DNA from: Phytophthora quininea
Lineage: Eukaryota; Oomycota; Peronosporomycetes; Peronosporales; Peronosporaceae
Assembly: GCA_011947345.1 (NCBI GenBank)
Contig: JAAVTG010000315.1
Coordinates: forward strand, 1-64,000
Direction: 5' to 3'
DNA: 64,000 nucleotides
Both the position numbers and the translations under genes were made by a program. This document shows, piece by piece, positions 55,742-64,000 of this stretch (its first letter is position 1; every line of letters starts with the position of its first letter). The notes under the pieces are model-generated. The model was not told the origin of the DNA. It saw only the letters and a program-made list of their open reading frames with translations, and ran no database searches.

Positions 55742-56963
55742 ATGGCCTCCGCTCCGACCCCCACGTCCCCCGCCTTCAAGGCCTTCGTCGATGCGTCCGT
55801 ACGTACATGAAGCATCAATGCACGAGCGCGCTTCCTCTATCTGCCTCTCGACTTAATGGCATCGGGATAAGATCCGAGAAACTGTTTAGTCAAACATTTT
55901 TTACCAATCTTTTTATTTATTTATTTATCAGGCTGGGGCCATGGGCGCGCTGTTCGCGGCCGTGCTGTTGTACCCTCTGGACGTGGTCAAGACTCGGCGC
56001 CAAGTGGATGTAGACAACAGCAAGGAAGAGGGCGAGCAGGACGAGGAGGCCCAAGCCAAGGCGCTGGCGGAGCGCAAGAAGAAGGCGCGCAACATTCTGG
56101 TGGCCTGCTGGCTCATTTACCGCCAGGAGGGCGTCGAGGGACTCTTCGCTGGCCTCAGCTCAAAGGTGGTGCACACGGTGTCTTCCAACTTTGCCTACTT
56201 CTACTGGTACTCGTTCCTCAAGACGGCGGTGGAGAAGCACTCGAGCACGCCTATCACCACGGGCATGAGTCTGCTCATGGCGTCCACGGCGGGCGCGCTC
56301 AACATGTCAATGACGCTCCGTTGGAGATGATCAACACTCGCGCGCAGATCCAGCCCAGTGACGATGAAGCAAGCGACGCCGAGAAGAGCGAGGACAAGTC
56401 CGAGCGTCGCACCATGTGGGGAATCGCCAAGGAGATCTACGCGGAAGACGGCCTGCTGTCCTTCTGGAAGGGCTTCATCCCGTCGCTGGTGCTGGTTAGC
56501 AACCCGTCGATCAACTACACTATCTTCGACAAGCTTAAGTTGCAGCTGCAAAACCACAAGATGGCTGCTAGCAATGCCAAGCGGGTGAGCTCGCTCTCGG
56601 CGTTCGAGGCGTTCATCCTGGCGGCAATCGCCAAGGCGGTGGCCACGATCCTCACCTACCCCGTCATTCGCGCCAAGGTGCTGATGCAGGCGCAGAAGAA
56701 GCAGATTGCTGGGCAGCAAAGAGCTCCAGCGGCCACCATCATGCCGAAATGGGCACCTCGATGGTGCAGGTGCTCAAGCGCATTGGCGAGCTAGAAGGCC
56801 CCAGCGGGTTCTTCAAGGGCTGCTCGGCACAGCTGTTCAACACGGTCCTGAAGAGCGCCCTGTTGGTCATGACGAAGGAGCAGATTACCAAGTACACGAT
56901 GCGCGTGCTGTATTTGCTGCGTCGGAATGGGGCCCCAAGGCCATCGAGGCGGCGAAGGCGTAG
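55742..56963 (+). CDS. Peroxisomal-type solute carrier (SLC25A17/PMP34-like)
   Basis: Exon 1 (55742-55798) encodes MASAPTPTSPAFKAFVDAS; the intron 55799-55931 (gtacgt...cag) is followed by AGAMGALFAAVLLYPLDVVKTRRQ, the first mitochondrial-carrier signature (P-x-D-x-x-K/R). Second and third repeats carry PLEMINTR and YPVIRAKVLMQ. The shape, with a long acidic loop after repeat 1 and a third-repeat FFKGCSAQLFNTVLKSALLVMTKEQI, fits the PMP34/PXN branch that exchanges CoA, NAD or adenine nucleotides across the peroxisomal membrane. Three one-base losses (near 56316, 56715 and 56930) split the frame; the joined reading ends IEAAKA at the stop 56961-56963. About 360 residues, normal for the family. 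Confidence 0.85.
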
Positions 56964-57366
56964 ACATGCTTTGAAATCGTTGTGTATGAAATCTCGGTGG
57001 CTTCGACTGGAGAGAATTTCTTTGAACGCATAACGGCCGCGACCATCACAGTTGCCGTGGTTGAACTGACCGCCAGGATGGGGGACGTTGGCTGGCGTGC
57101 GGTTCCTCGACGATGTTGCCAGCAGGCGCATCTGCAGAGGAATGAAGACCTTCTCCACGAAGAAGCCTTCATCGTCGACGAACTTCGGCGCCTTTCATTG
57201 AAGGCAACCGTACTAGCAACAAGTTCTTGATACTCGTGGTGTATTTGCTTATTTACGCTAGAACACTTTACACAATAAATCATCGCCGTGCATCCGGTCG
57301 GTGTGTTGAGATCAGCCCCGGCTGGTTCCGTCGCGCTGGCGAGGGCTGCGTCGTCGCCTGCATCAT

Positions 57367-58518
57367 CTAACGACGAGGGAAGCTCTCAATGAGTCGGAGC
57401 GGGCGCGTGCGCTGGCGCAGCTCCGAGTCGTCGATCTGGCGGTGAATAAAGGCGTCCTCGGGCGGCGCCTCGCACTCGTCGAACACGTCGGCGAACATGG
57501 GGTCCCAGTCCTCGGCGAACAGGTTGCGCATCGAGTCGCCATTGGGCGACGCCTTCTTGTCGCCCACGGGCACGAGGTCTAGCTCGCGCACGTGGTAGCT
57601 CGTGACCGACGAGCTGCGTCTGCTGAGTCGACGCAGCGGTCGTTTGGCCACCGTGGACGAGCCGTCGCTAGCCGCTCGGCTCTTCTTGGCGTCTTCGTCT
57701 GTGACTTCCGAGTGGTCCTCGTTCACCATGAGGAACTCCCGGATCAGGTCCAGCGCCATGCAGCGCGAGCTGTCTGTGTCCCACTCGGGCGAGTCTTCGT
57801 CGTCGTCTTCGTCATCACCCAGCAGGCCCTGTGTGGTCTCCAGTAGGAAGCGCATGTAGCTGTCCAGCTCCTCCATCCTGGTGGCGTCCAGCCGTTTCTT
57901 GTTGAGCCCCAAGCCCGACAGAATATGGCGCTCGGGGAAGCGCACTTGGCCGTAGAAGCTCTCGAGCTCCTCGCAGGCGCCGCACGTTGCGTGCTCCTTA
58001 CTGTTGCTGCCGAATTGGTGTTGCAGCGCGTCGTGCAGTGCACGGAACTCTGAGTAGCGCTTGGCCACATACCAGTCGGCGGCGCCGCTGCGGGTCACGC
58101 GCAGCACGTAGAGCGTCGTGCGGCGGTGAGCCTGCGCCTCGCGGCCGTACGAGACGATCTTGGCCGAGACCGGGCGCAGCGAGCGCATGCGGAAGGTGGG
58201 CGAGCTCGACTTTTCCGAGTCAGCGGGCGTCATGACTTGGCAGTTGTGCTGTGCGGCTCCTGCGGCTCTTGTTGCAGGCGCTGCTGGTTGAGAAATGAGA
58301 GGATGTTGCAGCGGAGCGCTGACTGACGGAGAGGCGAGCAAATCACCGATACGCGAGGGCGCGCGCAAACGAGACGGCGAGCGGCTATGTTGAGAGTTGG
58401 CGTCGAGATACGGTAAAGTTACGGTGGCGCTGGAGCTGGGGAGCGGCGCGAACAGCAACTTGCAGTGAACCAGCCGAGAGGCGGCGCGGAGTTCGGGTTT
58501 CCGCCGGTTGAGGTTCAA
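57367..58518 (-). CDS. PX-domain phosphoinositide-binding protein
   Basis: The unbroken 383-residue frame has a disordered Ser/Pro-rich first third, then a PX domain from about residue 115 (VSAKIVSYGREAQAHRRTTLYVLRV, WYVAKRYSEFRALHDALQ with the RYSEF phosphoinositide-binding motif, then FPERH). Acidic patches (DDEDDDEDSPEWD) and a Ser/Arg-rich tail follow. PX domains bind PtdIns3P on endosomes; no second domain such as BAR or kinase is visible. The Met at 58234 is a plausible shorter start just ahead of the PX domain. Confidence 0.82.
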   Translation of the reverse strand: MNLNRRKPELRAASRLVHCKLLFAPLPSSSATVTLPYLDANSQHSRSPSRLRAPSRIGDLLASPSVSAPLQHPLISQPAAPATRAAGAAQHNCQVMTPADSEKSSSPTFRMRSLRPVSAKIVSYGREAQAHRRTTLYVLRVTRSGAADWYVAKRYSEFRALHDALQHQFGSNSKEHATCGACEELESFYGQVRFPERHILSGLGLNKKRLDATRMEELDSYMRFLLETTQGLLGDDEDDDEDSPEWDTDSSRCMALDLIREFLMVNEDHSEVTDEDAKKSRAASDGSSTVAKRPLRRLSRRSSSVTSYHVRELDLVPVGDKKASPNGDSMRNLFAEDWDPMFADVFDECEAPPEDAFIHRQIDDSELRQRTRPLRLIESFPRR

Positions 58519-59104
58519 GCAAGTGCTGGCGCGCCCAGCAGTAGTAGCTGGAGTCGATTCGATTTCCCATAATCAGACTATTTTCGCCAGGTATGATACC
58601 TCGCGCGATTAAAAAATGCATACAGTATATAGGGGGGGGAAATGCATCTGACTGCGTCGACCGCAAGAACTTGCAACAACTGAGAAAATCAGAAGCAGGC
58701 ATTTCAGACAAGACAGCGAAGAAGCCTTTCAAATTTGAGCCCTCGATAACGCTTTCAGCTCGCGAGTCACGTAAGATTTCTGCCCTTTTTGGCAGACTCA
58801 AAAGCTCCGCTAGAGACTGTTAGTTTACGCTAAAGTTACAGAAAAAACATTCACGATGCCCGTGTTTAACAGTTTTGGGAGGAGGGCGGCGAAATGAAGA
58901 GTGCCGTCCCCCAGCAGTTCAAGCAGATACTAAACGTCTGCTGTCTCTATTTAATAAACCTATCAACATTTCCCACACACCCACCCTCCTCATAAAATGC
59001 GAGGACACCTTGCCTTGCTGCTGCTCGACGAAGAGCAACTTACCGACTTTGAGGCAGTTCCACTCCGTTCACCACAGTTCCAGGGGCCTCATCAAGCCGC
59101 CGAC
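58519..59104. other. Intergenic, nothing recognised
   Basis: Holds an eight-G run near 58633 and A-rich DNA; no coding signal seen. Confidence 0.4.
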
Positions 59105-60110
59105 ATGTCTCTGGACTTGGACTTCGACTTCGACTTGGCGTCCCTCGACTCGCTGATGTTGTTGCTCATGATGAAGCCATCTCGCTGGACGGCTCCACCG
59201 TCGACGGCACGGTCGTGTCAGAGCTGCCACCCGACCTGCTTAACCCCGGCGTCATAGAGATCGCTGTTGACAAATCGGAATATGACTTACCAGCACCGCC
59301 AAAACCACGGTGTCTTACAGTTGTCTTGATTCTGACGATGAGAGCGAAATGGACGCGCCTCCATCTCCGGCTTTGCGGGCTGCTAACGGCCCCAACAAAA
59401 TGGCAACATTTCCATGGGAACCTGTAGCGTCTACCCCCGCTCCTGTCGTCCATACAGCGCCACTTCCACCTGGACCTGCTAGACATTCATGCACAAACCA
59501 AATCAATCACTACGATCCTATCGCGCCTTGGGATCCCGACGCGACTTGTGACTTCCAGTATCTCGACGGCGACGCTCCAAACCGATCGTACCTGGTCTTG
59601 TGGAAGGCCCAGGGCCTCCAGCTCTCTTACGTGTAGGAGGGAGCTAGAGCGGTTCGGTGACCTACACGCGCGTGTCGATGGTTTGGCGGAGGCGGGTTGA
59701 CCCTCCACCTTGGTCCGTTTTACAGAAGAACACTTCGGTGGGGCGACAGCCTTCACCACTGGTCGCTGCTTCCTTGAGGCGCTTCGTGCGGCGAGCGTTT
59801 GGCTCGGAGATCTTGACTTGGTCACGGAGGAGCACTGGGCACAATTTGAGGTGGTCCGCTCCCGCGATATGCGACATGATGTGAAACGTCAGGACAAAGC
59901 GGCCTTCTTTAAGTTCCTCCAAAGTGTAAAGTCGCGCTCGATTTTAAGTTGATCATCAAATCGCGCGTCAAAGGTTTGATCACTTTCACGGATCAACTTC
60001 AAGAGTTTGCCTGTGAGGAGCTGGAAGCTGGCTTCTACTTGGTCTGCGCTGGCGAGACACAGGTGGACCATTACTCTCTCTTGATTATTGGTACCGACGC
60101 CAAGCTTCTC
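59105..60110 (+). pseudogene. Decayed retroelement-type ORF: chromodomain-like then OTU/papain-like part
   Basis: Plus-strand pieces in shifting frames start MSLDLDFDFDLASLDSL, pass through a Pro-rich region and DPIAPWDPDATCDFQYLDGD, then a chromodomain-like strand (YLVLWKAQGL). After several breaks they give FGGATAFTTGRCFLEALRAA and later AGETQVDHYSLLIIG. A Cys at the start of a helix (GRCFLEAL) and a later His (DHYSLL) recall OTU/papain-type cysteine proteases. I know of similar chromodomain-linked sequences in oomycete retroelements but cannot name the family. As read it is broken by stops. Confidence 0.4.
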
Positions 60111-60233
60111 GTTCTGACAACTCTGAAAACTTGCTCTCCCTCTCGAGCATATTCAGTGGATTCGATATGTTCGGTGCATTCACCGTATTGCGAAAACTCC
60201 ATGAATAATACATTTTCATCTGACTTTACGCTG

Positions 60234-60626
60234 TCACTTTGCTCGTCGCTTTTCTTCAAGCTCGGCGATCAAGTCGGGAATTTGACCGAGGTTCTCGATC
60301 GGTTTCCAAGTGAGTTTCTCCTCACCCACCCACTCCACAAGGAATTGAGCATGTTTCCGTCGAACCCATTTCCCGATCAAGCGTTGAACCAGTTGTTCGA
60401 TGCTGCCGCCAGCCAAGGCAACTTCACGAGGACGCGATAACCATTTGTATGGCTTTAGCGACCCAGAATTGAAAACGGGATGAAGCTTGTTCCCTGCCTG
60501 GATGTTCAGCTCGTATGCAAGATTGTGCATCTTGCGAATGACTGAATACGGACCAATCCATTTCGGGTCAAACTTCGAAGATCCAGGAAGGCCCGTGTGC
60601 TTGCGGTCTAGGTTTCGCGTGCTCAA
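60234..60626 (-). pseudogene. Integrase C-terminus with chromodomain (second element)
   Basis: A 130-residue piece: FDPKWIGPYSVIRKMHNLAY (the GPY/F module of Ty3 integrases) and a chromodomain with VEWVGEEKLTWKP. It confirms a second chromovirus lineage, clearly divergent from the first. Confidence 0.8.
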
Positions 60627-60981
60627 GTAAACTTGATCGCCAACTTGGAACTCTTGTTCTTTGCAGTTTTGCGGTTGCGATCGTACACATCTTTCATCCG
60701 GTTTTGAGTTTGGGTAGGCGCCTCGCGACAGCGTAGTAGAATAGATGCTTGATGATCGTGGGAGTCGACAACTCGTCGACTAGCTGGCACGCTGGAGAGC
60801 TGTTCAGCAGCAAGCTTGACGGGTTCAAGATGTATCCTAGATCAATTTCAAACGACGCCATCTTCGTGCTTGAGTTGATCGTCGAGTTTACATCAAACTC
60901 TGCGTTGGCAAGGTGATTATCCCAGACATCTTACATTGGTCCAACGAAGCACCGAAGATATTCCTCAATCGTTAGATTCAT

Positions 60982-61281
60982 TCACTCCATCCGGCCATCT
61001 CCTTGGGCTCGGTGAGCAACCGTCATACTTAGCTTCGTTTCCACGGACTTGAAGACGTACTGCCAGATGTTCGATAGGAACTTCCTATCTCGATCAAACA
61101 TAATATTTGTGGGCATGCCATGAAGGTTCCAGACGTGATTGATGCAGAGCCGGGCTACACCTTCTGCGGTGACAGTCTTCTTATTCGGCAAAAAGTGACT
61201 TATTTTTGTCAATCGGCCGACCACAACCCAGATCGAATCGACCTTGTTCTTTGTCCATGGCAAGTCTGTGATGAAATCCAT
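60982..61281 (-). pseudogene. Integrase catalytic core fragment (second element)
   Basis: The fragment begins at the first catalytic Asp (MDFITDLPW) and includes the second (FDRDRKFLS); it ends before the Glu, where a break occurs. Confidence 0.8.
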
Positions 61282-62518
61282 TGAGATCGATCTTCATCTT
61301 TCATTAGGAATGCTGAGTGATACAGCAGACCTAGTGGCTTCGCCAGCCGAGGCTTGTTCTGACGGCATGGCTCACAATCGCCAATAAACTTCTGGATCGA
61401 TACCAACATCTTCGACGGGAACCAGCGTCATGCACGTGTCAGGTAAGTGCGTTCTGCACCGAGATGGCCTCCATAATTGGAATCCAATCATGACACGCGC
61501 TGATGATAGCGTACCTCAACTTCACATCGTTGGGTACGACACTGCGTGGAACGTCGTCAGCTGGTGTCTGATACCAGATCAATCTATTATCTTCGGTGAA
61601 GCATCAATATTTCTTCCGGTGCTGACGCTCGTCTTTTGATTTCAAGTTAGCTGTGCGTCGCTTGGTAGCAGCGAATATCACTTGGATTTCCCGATCCTTG
61701 ATATATACCGCCTTGATCTTCTTAATTACCTCGCTGTCTGTCCTGACTTCACTGAACTCTATAGTGAAGGACGTGTCGTCCTGGAACGCTGAGATCGTGA
61801 AAGTACTTTGTCACCGGTTGCAAATCTGGTCTTCGACTCAGGACATCGGTGATCCCATTCTTTCTCTAGGAAGATACAAAAATATAGTTTGATACTTTGC
61901 CAGAATACCATACCAACTAGCTAGACGGCGATTCGCCATCTTCTGCGCGACCAATCCCTCGAGACTCTTGTGATCGGTCTCGACAATTGGAAGCTTGTCC
62001 AGGCAGTAGATCCTGAAAGCCGCTAACGCATGAACGATAGCTGGTAGTTCTTCTGCTCAGTCGAGTAGTTGAGCTACGCCGACTTCATCTACAACTGGTG
62101 TACGCGATTGGGAGTTTGACACCATTCACCGCTTGAAACAGGACGCTAACGACAGCAAACTTGCTGGCATCTGTGGGCAGGTGCATCGGCTGACTGTAGT
62201 CAGGAAGTTGCAGCACAGGAGGGTCGCATAAAAGCCGTTTCAACTCCTTGAAGTTCTTCAACCCTCCTTGTCGAAATGGATATTCGCGTTGCGTTTGTTC
62301 TGCTTCTTGAGTAGTGTAAACATAGTAGCCGTCAGCAAAGCATACTCCGGTCAGAAACGCTGGACATACCCAATATGACCCAGAAAGCTGTAAAGCTCCT
62401 CTTAAGTCCTTGGTACCGGCCAATTCTTGATGGTTTGCACTTTATCGGGGTCCATGCGCACACTGTCTCAGCCCGCAAAGTCACCGAGACAAGGGATCTC
62501 CGGAGCACAGAACACACA

Positions 62519-62785
62519 CTAGGGTAACTTGACATACAGCTTGTTGTCCCACAGGATATCCAACGTCTTGCGTAAAGCTTTCAAATGCTCGTTGGCATCT
62601 TGAGACTTGGTAAAGATATAAATGTTGTCGTAAAACGACCTCGTTTGCTTCAAACCTCGAAACAGCTTAGACGTCAGTCTGTGCATCATTACTGGTGCAT
62701 TGCAGACCCCAGTGGGAAGTACCAAGCACTCCCAGAGCCCGTTTGGTGCGTGGAATGCGGTGAACTTGACGACTTCTTCGCGCAT
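62519..62785 (-). pseudogene. Reverse transcriptase fragment (second element)
   Basis: This contains the VLPTGVCNAPVMMHRL fingers-palm motif and FYDNIYIFTKS, where the usual Y-x-D-D catalytic pair reads YDN. It has lost the second Asp and would be inactive. Confidence 0.8.
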
Positions 62786-64000
62786 TCGAACTTAACAGTA
62801 CGCCAACAACAGCACCATCGTCGAGTAGTAGTATGCTCCAGCCATGTCGACTAGGATATCTTCCTATCTGTCATCGAAATGTTCTATCGGATCTTGTTTG
62901 AGTTGAGATACCGGTAGTAGTGGACGATACGCCATCCAACGGGCTTCCACACAAAACATGTGGGAGCCGCGAGTGGCCTAATGCTTGGCCTGAAATACTT
63001 CTTCTCGATCATGTCTTCAACCCAACGATGCCACGTTGCTTCTCCGGTGATTGATGCCATTTATGCCGATACATAGCGAGGTTTGGGTCCCGGAGGTCGA
63101 TCCAGTGTTCTATCTCGTGCTTCTCGGGTAGGCTTTCAGGGATTTCGGGACGAAACAGGATGTCCAGTAGCTCGTAGCCAGGGTTAACCCGAAAGCTTTC
63201 CCAGTCAGTGTTCAGGTAAGGTAGAGCCTTGGCAATGCCCACGTTACCAGGTTGATCGCGTCGCAGGAACGAACTTGCGACGCGCTTGATTGTCTCGTTC
63301 GACAGAACCAGCATGAAATCAGATTCGTCTTGCGTCTTTTCTTGATTTTCATGAACTTTCTCAGCTTCTTCCGCGAGATGAACTTGGTCTCCACGCCAGC
63401 TGCATCGACAACGCCCATCGTGAACATCTTTTCCACGGCGCTGCTCTTCACCCCGGCACGGCTCTCAGCCGCGCCTTTATCCGAAGACAACTTTTTGTCG
63501 TTTCCCGCCGCCGAGTCTCAACCAACTGGCCCGCGGTCCAGTTGTTCGCAAGCAACTTTTGGCGTTCCACTCTGCGCAGTTTCACGGGAAACCTCAACCA
63601 CAGGCTTTTCAGCGCGGCGCCTCTACAGGCACCAGGTCTTTTGCCGACAGGCCTTTCGCCCCGGCAGATCTCCGAGACCCAGAGGCAATCGCTGGTCCGC
63701 CTTCCTCGATCCACTCGGTGGCCTTACTTATCCGATCCGCCCGTAAAGTCTTCTTTCTTGTTCTTTAATCTTTCGACCACTTCAATCAACCAGGGGCTGT
63801 ATGTCCTCGAAGAATGGTATTCCCTGGATGCAGTCGAACTCGTCAGGAATAGCGTAGACGACAACAACACTCTTGCATGCCTCATCCACTCCTGGTACCT
63901 TGATAATCAGAGCTAGTAGCTCCAACTCCGTCTCGACAATCTGGTTGTCTCGAAGCTTCGCACGGATATTCTTCTCTTGGAACTTCGTAGTTGTGAACTT

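Larger units (their letters stand above)
60234..64000 (-). mobile_element. Decayed Ty3/gypsy element, minus strand, runs off the window
   Basis: In minus-strand order: a region near 63490-63000 with the linker before RT, RT near 62785-62519 (CNAPVMMHRLTS, YDNIYIF), RNase H near 62423-62085 (PTDASKFAVVSVLFQ), an integrase zinc finger near 61400 (CEPCRQNK), integrase core 61281-60982 (MDFITDLPW, FDRDRKF) and integrase end plus chromodomain 60626-60234 (FLVEWVGEEKLTWKPIENL). Stops and shifts are everywhere. LTRs were not found; the 5' part lies beyond 64000. It is older than the 4.9-10.4 kb element. Confidence 0.82.

Noticed and set aside
58633..58640. G-run as quadruplex
   Set aside because: A single run of eight G without the further runs needed for an intramolecular quadruplex.

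Overview
The window looks like nuclear DNA of an oomycete, most likely a Phytophthora-type Peronosporales genome. The evidence is short introns (about 50-130 bp), closely packed genes separated by large retroelement tracts, and typical oomycete families: a WRKY19-like Cys/His repeat protein, MNN1-type mannosyltransferases, a probable AA17 copper monooxygenase, an oomycete-style bZIP, BK-type potassium channels and chromovirus retrotransposons. There is no bacterial operon, CRISPR array or phage signal.

Layout. 1-2760 has no gene I can support. 2761-3465 is a zinc-repeat protein. 3741-15743 is a LINE on the minus strand, bounded by a 13-bp direct repeat and split inside its reverse-transcriptase gene by a 5.5-kb Ty3/gypsy chromovirus (4926-10413) with near-identical LTRs. 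15803-17238 is a PHT1-type phosphate transporter. 18028-19129 is a decayed hAT region between 48-bp inverted repeats. 19193-20073 is a probable AA17 lytic polysaccharide monooxygenase. 21434-30016 holds a single-domain GT71 mannosyltransferase followed by what reads as one giant protein with four GT71 domains. RTF1 (30284-32555, minus) and CEP104 (32716-35154, plus) share a 160-bp divergent promoter containing a full RFX X-box match. A bZIP gene (minus) lies back to back with the first of two tandem BK channel genes (36880-40682 and 45663-49417). The 5 kb between the channels is junk: fragments copied from the LPMO gene and from the RTF1 5' end, next to a decayed MULE transposase and a chromodomain scrap. 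50007-58518 is a gene-dense block: an EGF-like surface protein, a WDR47-like protein, a SAP30/ING-like PHD chromatin protein, a peroxisomal-type SLC25A17 carrier and a PX-domain protein. From 59.1 kb to the end lies a second retroelement tract.

Reading caution. Nearly every conserved gene is interrupted by one or more single-base frame breaks, and most have the sense of one missing base, often at a homopolymer. They occur in genes expected to be essential (RTF1) as well as in transposons. Many are therefore probably base-calling errors of an unpolished assembly. Gene spans below join the pieces across these breaks, and no repaired sequence is given.

Functional themes. Cell-surface and secretory-pathway functions (mannosyltransferases, monooxygenase, EGF protein, phosphate transporter), flagellar and microtubule functions (CEP104, WDR47-like) and chromatin/transcription functions (RTF1, SAP30-PHD, bZIP) are interleaved with mobile DNA.
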